DNA of 64,000 nucleotides from Cornus controversa. Taxonomy: Eukaryota; Streptophyta; Magnoliopsida; Cornales; Cornaceae. A model generated the notes under the pieces. The model searched no databases. It had not been told where the DNA came from and was given only the letters and a program-made list of their open reading frames with translations. This document shows, one piece after another, positions 1 to 10,673 of this stretch. How positions within the stretch are numbered: the first letter of the stretch is position 1; each line of letters opens with the position of its first letter. The position numbers were made by a program, and so were the translations under genes. The stretch covers positions 27,692,806 to 27,756,805 of the forward strand of contig CM048848.1 in the NCBI GenBank assembly GCA_026545225.1. The letters are read 5' to 3'.

Positions 1-131
1 ATTAAATTACACTGCAACTTGGGTGAATCTAAAAATCACTCATGTTGAGTAAGACTGTTACCTTTGTAAATTGTGAGAACATCCCCAATACAGAGTCGAC
101 TAGTGCTAACACACCTTGACTCTATATCCTA

Positions 132-296
132 TCAATCATCAACTGATATTTTTTTTGGCTTTCCATCATTCCCTTTCAACGCCTGCGCTAAGCCTTGCTG
201 AACCAGGATGTCCTTCACCCTCCTTTGCCATACGATGAAGTTACCCTTACCATCAAATCTCTCCACCTTATATTGTGTAGCAATATTATTGGCCAT
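132..296 (-). pseudogene. Ty1/copia gag, N-terminal fragment
   Basis: The minus strand from the ATG at 296 reads about 54 codons to a TGA at 132-134. The residues RFDGKGNFIVWQRRVKDILV are typical of the start of plant Ty1/copia Gag (UBN2-type domain), the structural protein that packages element RNA in cytoplasmic particles. The fragment lies just downstream, in element orientation, of an initiator-Met primer-binding site and an LTR, which is where gag belongs. It is far shorter than a normal copia Gag, and the frame closes early, so this is a remnant. The rest of the element, if present, lies left of the window. The family match is from recognition of the motif, not from a search. Confidence 0.7.
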
Positions 297-389
297 GATT
301 GTCACAAATGCCCAAGACGAACAAAACCCATGTTATGAAGAAAAAAGTCTAAACAAGATTTTTATCAAACACCTTGTGTGAACCTTGAA

Positions 390-401
390 GCTTTGATACC
401 A
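390..401 (-). other. Primer-binding site of copia element (initiator Met tRNA)
   Basis: On the minus strand the bases read TGGTATCAAAGC, one mismatch from the usual copia primer site TGGTATCAGAGC, which pairs with the 3' end of initiator-Met tRNA. It sits three bases after an LTR end (...TTAACA) and about 95 bp before the gag ATG. Confidence 0.65.
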
Positions 402-404
402 GTT

Positions 405-985
405 TGTTAAGAAATAAGCCCCCAATCACGAACCACCAAATATTACGATATGATGATAAGTAAACAAGTACGAAGAAATTTGCAAGAACACACCAAGAAT
501 TATACGTTGTTCGGTAAAATAAGCCTACGTCCATGAAGAACCCAATTTCACTATATAGATTGTAACAGTACAAGTAAAAAGATTGTATCAAGAGTATGCT
601 CAACTCTCAACCCTTATACACCCAATCTCACTCAAAAGAAAATCACAAATTCTAAACAAGAATTCTCTCTAGGTGTTATCTCAATAACGATGAGAGTATT
701 ACCTCTATGCAAGAGTTGCCCTCTCAAAACAATGAGAGTAACCTCCCAAATACAATGAGAGTATTGCCTCATTTCTTCTCATTCATCTCAACCTATAACA
801 TAAGTAACTATTTATAGAGCTCAAAACCCAATTTCTTGGTGGACTAGGATTACAATTCCTTAGAGTCAAAAACTTGCCTAACAAGTACTTTCCTTCCTTG
901 AGACCAAGACTTGTCTACTAATAAATTAGCTATTAAGATACAACTCTATAATAGAAACCTAATCACAATAGAAATTTGAGCCAAC
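405..985 (-). repeat. Ty1/copia 5' LTR (right boundary approximate)
   Basis: The LTR begins on the plus strand at TGTTAAG, next to the primer-binding site. On the minus strand there is a TATA-like CTATAAATAG near 808-817, a plausible LTR promoter. The far end is placed only approximately, where sequence resembling a YUCCA exon begins; no target-site duplication could be checked because the other LTR is outside the window. The same LTR contains repeated short phrases around 'caatgagagta' (690-760). Confidence 0.5.
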
Positions 986-1494
986 CTAAAAGATACTTAT
1001 CCAGGGAAGCATGTCTTAGTAATTGGTTGTGGCAATTCTGGCATGAAAGTCTCTTTTAACAAATTTTAACTTGGGTATTTTCTGTTTTGATAATTCAACA
1101 GGTTCATGTCTTGCCAAGGGAAATTCTTGGGAAATTGAAGTTTAAATTAGCTGTTTCATTAATGAAATGGCTACCAATTTGGCTTGTTGATAAAGTAATG
1201 CTTGTTATTGCAAGGCTGGCTCTTGAAAATATAGAGAAGTATGGTCTGAAAGGCCATCAATGGGACCTCTATAGCTCAAGAATAGTGAAGGAAAGACTCC
1301 TGTATTGGACATTGGTGCATTACAAAAAAATTAGATCTAGTGAGATCAAGATAGTCCCTAGAATTAAAAAGTTCGAATCCGGTAGAGCCGAGCTTGTTAA
1401 TGGTGAAAATCTAGAGATTGATTATGATATTTTGTCAACAAGGTACTGCAACAATGTTCCTTCATGGTTAAAGATGACAAAAAAAATTTTGTAA
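986..1494 (+). pseudogene. YUCCA-like flavin monooxygenase pseudogene fragment
   Basis: YUCCA enzymes convert indole-3-pyruvate to auxin using FAD and NADPH. Two blocks are visible. At about 990-1050 the plus strand reads YPGKHVLVIGCGNSGMKV, the NADPH-binding GxGxxG region (family usually GCGNSGME). After a gap that looks intron-like (acceptor AACAG at about 1101), 1102-1494 reads VHVLPREILG...KWLPIWLVDK...LLYW...KIRSSEIKIVP...AELVNG...NVPSWLK, following the family order. The conserved ATGY motif is altered (STRY). The N-terminal FAD-binding half and the C-terminal tail after NVPSWLK are missing, as is the segment between the two blocks. The element-derived LTR abuts its left side. It is a broken copy; I do not claim expression. 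Confidence 0.72.
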
Positions 1495-2864
1495 TTGTCA
1501 TTTTATATTATATGTTATGTTTTCTATTTATGGATTCATGTGACAGTTACGGAAGTTGGGTTTCTTGTGTAGATTCTCTATTCCTATCCTGTTACTGATC
1601 AGGTTGTTGGGTTCTGTTTGGTGGTTTATTCTCATATTTGTTTTACAATATTCAAAGCAAGTATATCTTTTAGAAGTGTCTTCTATTATCCAATTATGTT
1701 GTTAGAATTAAATTTTCCAAGGTATACTGATAAATGGTTAGAATTGTTACCAACACTTTATATTTAGCTGATGTATATATTATGTGAAATAAATTCAGCT
1801 GACAAGTAAGTTCCACTTTGAAGTGAAAAATATTTTTAAAAAGTGTCTTGAATATTTGGCTATGTTGGGACTTATTTTCCCGGATAAGAGGATAAATGGG
1901 CTAAACTTTTGTTTGTGTTCTTTGGCAAAATGAATTGTTCTCAGATAAAACCCTTATAGGTTCTTTATAAATAGTGTAGGAATGAAACATATCTATATCT
2001 CAATTTTGGTAAATCTAAATAACAGTTGAGAGGACACACTCATGGTGAGGGATCCCCTCCTTGATAGCCTAAATTACTGGCATGATGATGCTAAATGTTG
2101 CCTTTTTATTTAGATAGGAGCTTTGGTATCTTTGCTTATCAGTCAGCTTGAGTACTTAGCATCTAGAAAATGACAACATTTTGGTGCCGCACATATATAC
2201 ATATAAATAGTGTACCTCTCATATTATGTTTAGGAAAAATGGTCACTTTTAGTTCTCATCCTCTGTTAAAACTTAAAAGCGCTATAAAATCAAATGTTGG
2301 GCGACATCTCTCTGCAGTTGAATTCAATTCTATTATTGTTATTAGAGTGCTGGTAAGTTATACTTTGCATCCGAAGTTCTTTCTTGCTCATTTTTCGTGT
2401 GTTGCTTTGCATAAGCCTTTTGTTTGTTTAAAAGATTTTGGATTTTACTTGTTTTGACTTGGTTCATTCTGATTTGAAATACTGAAGGTTTCTTCATCTG
2501 TGTGGAATAGAGGAAGCCTTGAAGTGATGCTAAGCTAAGTGATTCTTAAGAAAAAGAATAAATCCGAATAATTGTGTACAAATCATCATACCTTGTAAAC
2601 TTTTGTTTCATTTGTCTTGAGAAGGAACTTTGTTGGCTGATTTGTTATATATGTGGTCGACAGGTTTTGGTTTTAGAAATTAATGATAATATGATCCCTT
2701 TAGAGGGTCTTAACTTGTATTTTAAGCATAAGAAGATGTTAAATTGTATTCTCATTCCAATTTGTTTCTGACCTCAAATCAAAATTTAGATAGGAAAAAG
2801 GTGCAATAAACCCAACTCCTCTATGCTATATTTTGGACCATATCACATCCTCACATTTGCAATA
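1495..2864. other. Intergenic DNA, nothing recognised
   Basis: AT-rich sequence with only short unsupported frames (for example 2170-2457). It may include remains of introns or flanks of the YUCCA pseudogene, but I see no exon resembling the missing parts of that protein. Confidence 0.5.
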
Positions 2865-3549
2865 GTGAGCAAACTATTTTATTCTACACATATTCTCCTT
2901 TTCTATAACCATTTTACCCTTTTCATTATTATAAAAAATAAAGAACAATAGAGAGAGGAGAGTTTTTTTTATATTAAGTTTTTTTTTACCTTAATAAAAA
3001 AAAGGAGGTTTTTTTTGGGAAAAAAAATTCCGGAAATAATTTTTGAGGTAAAAAACTAAATATGCACAATTACTTAATAAAAATTTTTGATTTTTTTTTC
3101 CGAAAATTGTTTCCGGAACTTTTTTTATTAGAAAGGGAGAGAATTTCTGAAAATAAAACAATTTTTGAAAAAACAAAAAAATATGCATATTTAGTTTTTT
3201 TTCCCTTGAAATTATTTCTAGAATTTTTTTCCAAGAAAAAAAACTCCTCTTTTTTTTTACTAAGTTAAAGAAAACCTTAATATAAAAAACCATATCTTTC
3301 TATGGAAAATTTTCCAGAAACAATTTTCGAAAAATAAAAAAAAAATCAAAAATTTTATTATGTAATTGTGAATTTTTAATTTTATTTTTAGGAAAATTTT
3401 TTACTGGGAAAAACTCCTCTTTTTTTTTTAATTAAGGGAAAAAAAATAATATATTAAAACCTCTCTTCTCTTTATTTTTTATAATAATGGAAATGGTAAA
3501 ATGATCATCTAAAAGGACAAAATGTGCAGAAGGGGATAGTTTGCTCACT
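2865..3549. mobile_element. Foldback / long-inverted-repeat MITE
   Basis: The outer arms are inverted copies. The left arm starts GTGAGCAAACTAT (about 2865) and carries CATTATTATAAAAAATAAAG near 2927. The right arm, read on the minus strand from 3549, starts with the same 13 bases and carries the same AT-rich block near 3490. Inside, further A/T-rich inverted blocks (around TTCCGGAA, AAAATTTTT) make most of the 685 bp able to fold on itself. No coding capacity is credible, although both strands show low-complexity frames. No target-site duplication was found with confidence. Confidence 0.6.
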
Positions 3550-4269
3550 TTTGTCAATAAAAAACTCTTTTTAAGAAGAAATTAATATATAGTGCAATTT
3601 CATTAATGGGACATGATTCAATCCCTCAACAATAATTAGTTTGGCCAACAATGTATAGTACAATCTCCCTAATAGAATCATCTAAAACTGTACCAGTTTC
3701 TTGCAAGGCTACGAGAACTATTGCAGCTCCATTTGCATACTGCCGTCCTTATCTATCGAACAATAGTTTTGTTCTTCACAAATATCCGTAACTAAAATTG
3801 AAAAAGGAAGTTGCAGCACACCTCCAATTACTTCTCAGCTATCACAGAAAAACATCACATAATATTCAGGCATAAGTCATTAATTTTGTTCACTGCATTA
3901 AAAAAAAAAAAAAACTCAAATACCAGTAAGAAAAATGGTAACAGAAATCCATATCCCACAATAATTTCTCAAATATATATAAAAAAGAGAGAAACTTCTC
4001 AAATACCAGCTAGGAAAATGGAAAAAATAAAAAAATACATGACCCATATAATTTCAACTAATCAAAAATAATTAACCAAGAAAATATACAATACAACAAA
4101 TCGAAACCAGAATTGAAGACAGAGTAGAAAAGATAACATACCATTTTTTTTTGAGGTCACTACGGAATTGTTGCGGTCTAACTCGGAGAGGGTGGTGTTG
4201 GGCAGAGGAGGGACTTGAAAAGAGTCTTGGTGAGTAGAGACTGTGATCAATTTTGACCAGTTTTCATTT
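3550..4269. other. Intergenic DNA, nothing recognised
   Basis: A-rich, low-complexity sequence (poly-A near 3900). No gene, RNA gene or clear repeat boundary was seen. Confidence 0.5.
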
Positions 4270-5561
4270 TATTCATCATTTTTGACATAAATGCATTTTA
4301 AATGATATTTAGTATGTTCTAAGGGTGGGAAATATGTTTGAGAACTTGTTTAGAGGTGTCGAAAAGTTTTGGGAGTGTTTGGGTAAATTTGAGAATTTTA
4401 GGTTGGCAGGTCTTGGGAAGCGGGTTGGGTGGGCCCGAAAATCCAAAAAATATTTATTTTTGAATTTGGACTAGATAAAAATTTTAATGTGTTAATGAAG
4501 TAATTTAAAGCCGTAGGAGCTTTCAAAATAAAAAACGGAGCTCGGGAGGTAACTTAAGTGACTTAATGGCAAAATAGTCATTTTGCCCTTGGTGAGGTGT
4601 CAAATACACTTAGTGTATATTGCTAGGACAGAACCTATAGAGATAGAATCTGCCATTGAAGACTCTTCCAGGCTCACCTTCTTCTTCCTTGGTTTTGAAC
4701 ACCTTGTGGTGAGTTTTGGAACTTGCTCCAAAAGAGAAAGCCATTCCCCTCACCTTCCTATTCACTTTGGTGGTTTCAAAGTTCCCATTTGGAGAGTTCT
4801 GAAATTTTGGGGTTGTTGAAGTGTGGATTCGAGCTTCATCTAAGAAGGAAAGTGTGTTCCCATTGTCCCGATTTACGGTCCTACGGAAAGAAATTGAGAT
4901 TTGGAACAACTTGGAGTTTGGTGAATTCTAGGGCTTGCTAGGGAGAGCTCTTGTCACGCCTCGATTTATGACACCCGATTAAGAGCGAGAGAAATAAGGG
5001 GTGAACAGTAAAATCAACATCCAAACCAATACTCATACATATCCCTAATCTCACCTCAACACTTTACAAAATTGCGGAAGCTATCATTGCGCACATAATT
5101 ACTTATGCGTATATGAACCCATTCTCCTAATCATAATTACTCTTGATATCATGCTCTGAATATCCATCTTACATACATAAATCAAATGTATAATTACAAT
5201 TGGAATAATTCATCCAACATAAGATACAATACATTTAATCAAAAAATAAATCATTTATCCAATATTCTGGACATAAATTAATTTCTATTGAATTTAATTA
5301 CAATCTCTTCAACTGGTAGTATCACTTCCCTAGTTGACTCCGTATCATCAACAATACCTACGAAATCCAGGGAGGAGTTTTGAGCTCAAAAGCTCAACAA
5401 GATATAATGAACGCTATCACTGCTTCAGCAAGTCAATTCCCACATATTTTCAAAATATACAATTTAATTACATCACAATACTTAATCATGCTCTGATTAG
5501 CATACAGGAATCAACAATTCATATGGTGATATCAGCACATATATAAATCCAATACATATGA
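4270..5561. repeat. Unclassified LTR-retrotransposon-derived sequence
   Basis: At 4953 the sequence TGTCACGCC starts a stretch that resembles the start (5562) of the next segment. The block before it (4550-4950, TGGCAAAATAGTCATTTTGCCC followed by leader-like sequence) and the phrase GAGCTCAAAAGCTCAACAAG at about 5381 recall plant Ty3/gypsy LTRs. No coding domain is visible and ends are not defined, so this is a weak call. Confidence 0.3.
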
Positions 5562-6768
5562 TGTCACGCCCCGAAACCCGGACCACCGGGACTCCCCCGG
5601 ACCGACCCCGAATCCCGAGTGTGAACCCATTCACTCAACCCCATGAACAATCTCAATTACACTCACACCATAGTATCGAGATTTGATACCATGCTATGAC
5701 TCCCAATTTCTAACTCTCGGAGAACCAGAGGTTAAACTGTCAATTTAGCTCAATAGACCCTCATTACCCTCATTCACCACAAAATCTTAACTCAATTATT
5801 ACATATAAATGCACACAACTCCATTTTAACCAATCCCCATGGGCCCTATATCAAATCACACACCTTAGTGGAAATTTACTTGCCCACACCTTTGAGAATC
5901 ACTCACTTTCAATCCTTAAAATATATTATGTTTGGAATATGAAAGTGAGACCTATACCATTGGATAGAGGATCGAAAAATACTCAAGTTCAAAAAAAACT
6001 ACACTCAATTCTGATCTAGAACGAAGAAATTAAGTCGAAATGAAGTTTTGAAAAATGCTGTGAATAGTAATTTCGATTGTGTGAAAATGGGATTTCGATT
6101 GTGCGAAACTGGCATCTCGATTGTGCGAAATAAATCTCGATTGTGCGAAGATTTCACCCTCTTGGGACCTTAGACCTGCAATATTTCGCATGATAGAAAT
6201 GAGGGTTTCGATTGTGCGAAATTCCTCCTATCTGAACCCTAAAAATCACTATAAATCATCACCCCTTCGCACAATCAAAATAGGGACTTCGATTGTGCAA
6301 AATGGGCATTTCGCACGATCGAAATGTTCTCCCTAGGTTCTCCAACAACCCTATACATGGTTCACAACATATATACAAGATACCAACATCAATTGCATGC
6401 TCAAGATCATATTCATAAATGAACCATACACCATAATGAATCATTCTTCCTCACAAACACACACAATCCATTTGCTATGAAAGCATCATCAAATGAACTA
6501 AGTGCCCCCATGGGCATTACATAAACCAAACCATTGTCCTTTCACACCCAATAAGTTTATAATCCAATACATGTATCAAATGTACATATGTCCAAAATAT
6601 AACCGTAACTCAAAACAAAGTCGCATGCCACAAGCCGGCATGGATAGCCACAAAATGCACAACATCAAAAAGATAGCAAAACCACTACTAGAGTTCCACT
6701 TGGACACTCATGTCCCATCCGTCATTAGCGCTTTATTTGTAAAATATTTAGAATAAAGGGGTGAGCAC
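5562..6768. repeat. Unclassified LTR-like segment, interrupted by element A2
   Basis: It starts TGTCACGCCCCGAAACCCGG, of the TG-start LTR type, and ends at AAGGGGTGAGCAC where the A2 LTR begins. It holds an array of TTCGATTGTGCGAAA-like phrases (listed separately). No protein domain is present. It is called LTR-like from the TG start, the sequence style and the phrase array only. Confidence 0.35.
6058..6320. repeat. Array of imperfect palindromes TTTCGATTGTGCGAAA
   Basis: About eight copies or close variants of TTCGATTGTGCGAAA (an imperfect palindrome) occur in both orientations. Between copies, the text CTTGGGACCTTAGAC...CTGCAATATTTCG (about 6161-6189) resembles CTCGGGACTTTGGAC...CTGCAATATTTCG in the family B array at about 15975-16010. 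The two arrays therefore look related although their repeated phrase differs. Confidence 0.6.
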
Positions 6769-6853
6769 TGATTCGTGTGTCAGTGTGACTCAAAAAGTAT
6801 ATCAATTAAAATTTCCACACTTCGCAATAGAACGAATTCCTTATAGAATAGGG
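6769..6853 (-). repeat. A2 3' LTR remnant (terminal about 85 bp)
   Basis: It matches the end of the other family A LTRs (start TGATTCGTGTGTCAGTGTG on the plus strand) up to GAATAGGG, then jumps into B gag. The three bases GGG (6851-6853) could belong to either side, so the deletion joint has microhomology. Confidence 0.75.
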
Positions 6854-6941
6854 TTTGAAAAAGTTTCCAAACTGAATTGTGGCTTAGGGTTTGAAAAAGT
6901 TTCCAAACTGAATTGTGGCTTAGGGTTTGAAAAAGTTTCCA
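6851..6941. repeat. 36-bp tandem repeat, 2.5 copies
   Basis: Units 6851-6886 and 6887-6922 are identical, followed by a partial copy 6923-6941. The unit starts GGGTTTGAAAAAGTTTCC. The other copy of this gag (about 32245) has the phrase once. The period is a multiple of three, so the gag frame is kept and a 12-residue block is repeated. Confidence 0.85.
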
Positions 6942-7715
6942 TGCCTCATCGGGGCTTTTCGAAAGATATCCACCCCCACACGCGGAGTCTATCATTTGTC
7001 TGTGTTGCTCACTCACCCCATCATAAAAACTTTGCACTAGCTGCCATTTTGGGACAGCATGATGCGGACAAGATTTTAAAAGATCCTTTAACCTCTCCCA
7101 CGTCTCATGGAATTGTTCTTGGTCAATTTGGGTAAATCCGATGATTGCTCGTCGAATGTCACTTGTCTTACCCATTGGGAAGTATTTTTTCAAGAACTCT
7201 ATTTGCATCTCCGCCCAAGAATGGATTGAGTTAGGTTCTAAGGAGTTGAACCAACTTTTAGCTTTATCTTTTAGGGAGAAGGGGAACATACGCAACTTTA
7301 GATCATCCTCCGTAAAGTGTGGTACACGAATAGTGGAACACACGGAAAGGAAGTAATCTAAGTGCCGGTACGGATCCTCATTAGGGAGACCGTGGAAGCT
7401 ATTAAGAAGATTGATGGTGAAGGACTTTATTTCAAATTGAGTTGCCGCTACATCCAGAAATTGGATACATGAAGGTACTTCAAATGTAGTCGGAAGGTAA
7501 AAGTTCATAAGCAACTCTCCTTGAGGAGGTGGTGGTGGAGGTGGTTGTTCATGATTAAAAGGAGGTAGCCAGGGAGGTTGTCTCTCATTTGGATCCATGT
7601 TTTCAGTCCTAGGCAATATAGGGTCCCTAGAGGTTCCTCTACGTTGTCTAAGTGTTCGTTCAAGTTCAATGTTACACGGAAGCAAAGGAAGTGACAAGGA
7701 CCGTCTACCTAGCAC
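6851..7715 (-). pseudogene. Family B gag, 5' part (second copy)
   Basis: The frame starts at the ATG at 7715 (MLGRRSLSLPLL) and gives the N-terminal part of an Athila-type Gag, including RMFPFSLKDKAKSWFNSLEP and EFLKKYF motifs of the retrotransposon Gag domain (about residues 140-180). It is a near-copy of 33041 to about 32250. This copy keeps CAA where the other has a TAA stop at about 32358. It ends abruptly at 6851 by fusion with LTR sequence, so the last 20 or so codons (to about 6780) are antisense LTR. Near its end the segment KLFQTLSHNSVW is repeated by a 36-bp tandem duplication. It lacks zinc knuckle and pol. Confidence 0.8.
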
Positions 7716-7975
7716 GCATTAACAATCGAACAACACCTCAATACACAAAGTAAAAATAATCTTTACAAAAAGAATGAATGAATTCAAACCACTAATTTTA
7801 GGTGTTATACTCACAAAGGGTTCCAAGTTTGCTTCTCTTTGATGCCGCTATGTGGTATACCTAAAATCAAGAAGTTTGAGAAATAAGAACAAAATATATA
7901 CAAAAAGAATGAAAGAATTTCTAGCCTAAGAATTAAACCAGATTTAATCTTCCAATGGTGACAATAAAACCGTAG

Positions 7976-7992
7976 TCCGCGGCAACGGCGCA
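7976..7992 (-). other. Primer-binding site, tRNA-Asp type (degenerate)
   Basis: On the minus strand this reads TGCGCCGTTGCCGCGGAC, related to TGGCGCCGTTGCCGGGG, the complement of the tRNA-Asp 3' end used by Athila-type elements. One G is missing and one base is changed. It lies 7 bp from the LTR at 8000 and 260 bp before the gag ATG. Confidence 0.7.
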
Positions 7993-7999
7993 AAAATTT

Positions 8000-9422
8000 T
8001 GATGTGGTCGGAACTAAATTATATTGTAAGATTAATTTTTTCTTTTTATCAAAATATAATTTAACCACTCGGAAGAGCACGAATCTTTGTAGATAAGGTT
8101 CTATATAGAGGGTATCGATCCCACGAGGACTAGTCGCAATTGTCTTAAAGGAAGATTAATTCTACTTTAATTCGAAAAAAACAGATTTTTGAATTTGTGT
8201 TTAAAAACTATTGCATGAATGAAATGACAAGAAAAGTAAAGAGTTTAAAGTTGGGAGAGAGAACTAGGGTTGGTTTCCACCACTAGCCATTCACATGTTC
8301 ATAACTGTAGCAAGCATGGGATTCATTAATTAAATGCCTAACAATGTCATTAGGCTTGTGACCTCAATAACATATCAAAAGGTCAATGTGTGTGCTAACC
8401 TATCATAATCCATCTTCAACAAGCATAGCTCTTCAACCTAACTAACTACCTAATTACTCTACTCTCTAAGTGAACACTACATGCATCCAAACTACTTTGT
8501 CTTGGCATGGTCTATACAAATTAACATCACACATTCATTTAAACACCATTATCTAGCCATCATTTGCACTTCTTGTGGAATATGCAAACGTTGTGCATTC
8601 AAGTGACAAAATCTACTCTAAGACAAGAATAAATTCCAAATCAAATGAATATATATAAGAGATGTATTTGTGTACATAATCACTAGGCTAAATAATCAAC
8701 ATTTAATTACAAATCCCAAGAGCTACAAAGATGAACAAGTTTACATGGCTAGGGGTTGAAACCAACACCCTAGTAGAAGAGTTAGTTGCTCATGGTTGCC
8801 TTGCACCCTTCCATTGATGAAGAAAGTGAAGCTTCTTGGTTTGGTTCAGCTCTTCCTCCTCCTCTCCCGAAGGTCTCTCTTCTGCCTCCTCTGATGTGTG
8901 TTGAGAGATATATCTGATATATGTGGCTTTTGGTGCTTCTTGGGCTTCCTTTTCCACCTTGGGGCCCACCATATATATATATATCATTATATATATCTCT
9001 TGTATCAAGAAGGCCCCCAAAAATCTTGTTCAAGTCAGACAATCCCCCTAAGTCGTGCAAAAAGGGGGATTTTGTTGCAAGTGGGAGAGCAGGTGATCAA
9101 GTGGCCAAGTGGGCTCTGCAGAATCTCGATTGATCGAGATTGGATCTCGATTGATCGAGATTTCGATCAATCGAAATGAGATCTCGATCAATCGAGATTT
9201 CGATTAATCAAGATCAACATCTCGATTGATCGAGATGCTTTGGGCTGCATTTTCTGATTTCTTCTCTTGACTGTAGAAAGCTTCCAACTTTTCTCCATTT
9301 GCTCCAATACCTGCAAAACATCAAAAACACAAAAATATCGTAAACTTATCTCCATTAACGCGAAAACGGAACTAACATATGCAATAAAGAGGGTTCAAAT
9401 GCATAGAATTGAACACTTATCA
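8000..9422 (-). repeat. Family B LTR (shared by two internal regions)
   Basis: It runs TGATGTGGTCGG...CACTTATCA on the plus strand, that is TG...CA on either strand, 1423 bp, and is nearly the same as 33326-34750 (about 20 differences counted by eye). Its left side touches a primer-binding site and gag, as a 5' LTR would; its right side touches a polypurine tract, as a 3' LTR would. This suggests a tandem B-B arrangement with one shared LTR. TATA-rich sequence at about 8970-9005 (and 8648-8660) and the palindrome array at 9124-9237 are likely promoter parts in the minus orientation. Confidence 0.85.
9124..9237 (-). promoter_or_regulatory. Palindrome array in family B LTR (TCTCGATTGATCGAGA)
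   Basis: About six to seven copies of TCTCGATTGATCGAGA or TTTCGATCAATCGAAA follow each other. Read on the minus strand, the array lies 185-300 nt into the LTR, upstream of a TATATATA stretch (about 8970-9005), so it falls in the U3 promoter region. The same array is in the other B LTR at about 34450-34563. The same phrase fills the spacer upstream of B ORF3 (15703-16085). A protein-binding role is inference. Confidence 0.55.
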
Positions 9423-9967
9423 CACCCCCAAACTTACATATTGCTAGTCCCTTAGCAATACAATATTACAAAAATGAAATCAACTATCTTATACAAAAGT
9501 TTAATCATGCTCAGTCATCAACTAGATAAAGGGCGATCATCCGTTCATTTCACATTTGGCAAATGCAACGAGTATTACAGAACTATGTGGTCGTTAGCAA
9601 AAATGGACTTCCACAAGCTATAAATGAACGACAGTCCCCACATAAAGGCTAGCCCGAACAAATATAACAATTCTAACCCCAAAATCCTCTTTGAAAAGTG
9701 AACATGCATTCCAACGTGTGGCTTTCGTCATATTTGGAGAAGAAAATGAACAAATCTGTTTTTAAGAGAAAAACTCATTGAGAATGCTCGACACGGCTGT
9801 TCATTATCACAAAACATTCATGATTGCTCATGTGCGGATGATCGTGCAATGCTTAGCTCTTTTTGCTTTCTTGCAAGCCCATGTAGCGGCATTGGGCCAA
9901 TGACTCCCAAACCAATTGATTTTAGGGCATTAGGTGAAGAAGCACCCCTCGGACTTAATGACCGAGC
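9423..9967 (-). other. Family B 3' internal end with polypurine tract and hairpin
   Basis: Minus-strand AAGTTTGGGGGTG (9423-9435) directly precedes the LTR and is the polypurine tract that primes second-strand DNA. Next to it, 9439-9460 is a perfect 8-bp inverted repeat (TATTGCTA/TAGCAATA, 6-nt loop). The segment 9870-9967 resembles the 3' spacer of family A (for example about 21440-21540). The sequence then switches to plus-oriented family A gag. Confidence 0.75.
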
Positions 9968-10673
9968 TCAACTGGTTCATTCTCACTCTCAGTCGATTGC
10001 CAAACTGGAATCTCAGTTTGGACAACTTGTCAATGCCGTGAGTAGAAGAGAAGAGGGGAAACTACCAAGCCAACCAGTTGCCAACCCAAGAGGGGTTCAT
10101 GTCCTTAACAATATTTCTTCTTCAAGCAACCCACACCATGAACAATTTCAAGCCATCACCACTCTCAGAAGTGGAGAAATAAGTGACAACAAGGTAGGGG
10201 AGAAGAAGCTTGATGAAGAAGAGGTGACAAAGGCTCCTAATTTTGAAATTTCTCATGAGCCTAAGGTGAAATTGAATAATTTTAATGCCATTCAACATCC
10301 TCTAGATGAGAGTGAATGTTTCTTCATGGAAGGTTTTGATGATTATATTGAAGAAGTTCATCCGGTTGCTCTATCACATGATGTTGAGAAGTCCATTGAG
10401 GGGGTGAATGATTTACTTGGTGTAGTGGCCATGAAAAATACTCCACCTTGGAGGATTCCGATTGAGCCATTGCCTATTCTTTCTAGCACTCCTCCGATGC
10501 CATCATTAGAGTCTCCTCCATGGGTAAAATTGAAACATCTTCCGTCAAGACAGAGAGATGTGTTTTTTGAAGCCAATGACACCATTCCGGTCACTTTGAG
10601 TTCGACACAAGAAGGTGAGGATCATATAGGAGGGACGAAATTAAATCTCCTCAAGAGATGTGGCATTGGGTGA
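9968..10673 (+). pseudogene. gag-pol remnant of A-plus
   Basis: The frame gives LVHSHSQSIAKLESQFGQL, RREEGKLPSQPVANPRGV and ITTLRSGEI, as in the Gag C-terminus of A1-A3, then jumps from ISHEPK to VKLNNFNAIQHPLDES, which in A1 follows the protease. About 220 codons are thereby lost, including the DLGAS protease site. It continues to PPWRIPIEPLPILSSTPP and ends at a stop at 10671-10673 with no RT. The upstream 40 codons of the open frame (from 9849) are family B spacer read in the wrong sense. No function is expected. Confidence 0.75.

Noticed and set aside
2991..3293. Low-complexity frames on both strands, rich in Lys and Phe
   Set aside because: They arise from A/T runs in the foldback element; both strands read alike because the DNA is self-complementary.
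4583..4941. Short overlapping frames on both strands
   Set aside because: No recognisable domain; the region looks like LTR or leader sequence of an old retroelement.
8969..9005. AT dinucleotide run as an independent microsatellite feature
   Set aside because: It is part of the B LTR, present in both copies with a 2-bp length difference, and is mentioned there as TATA-like sequence.
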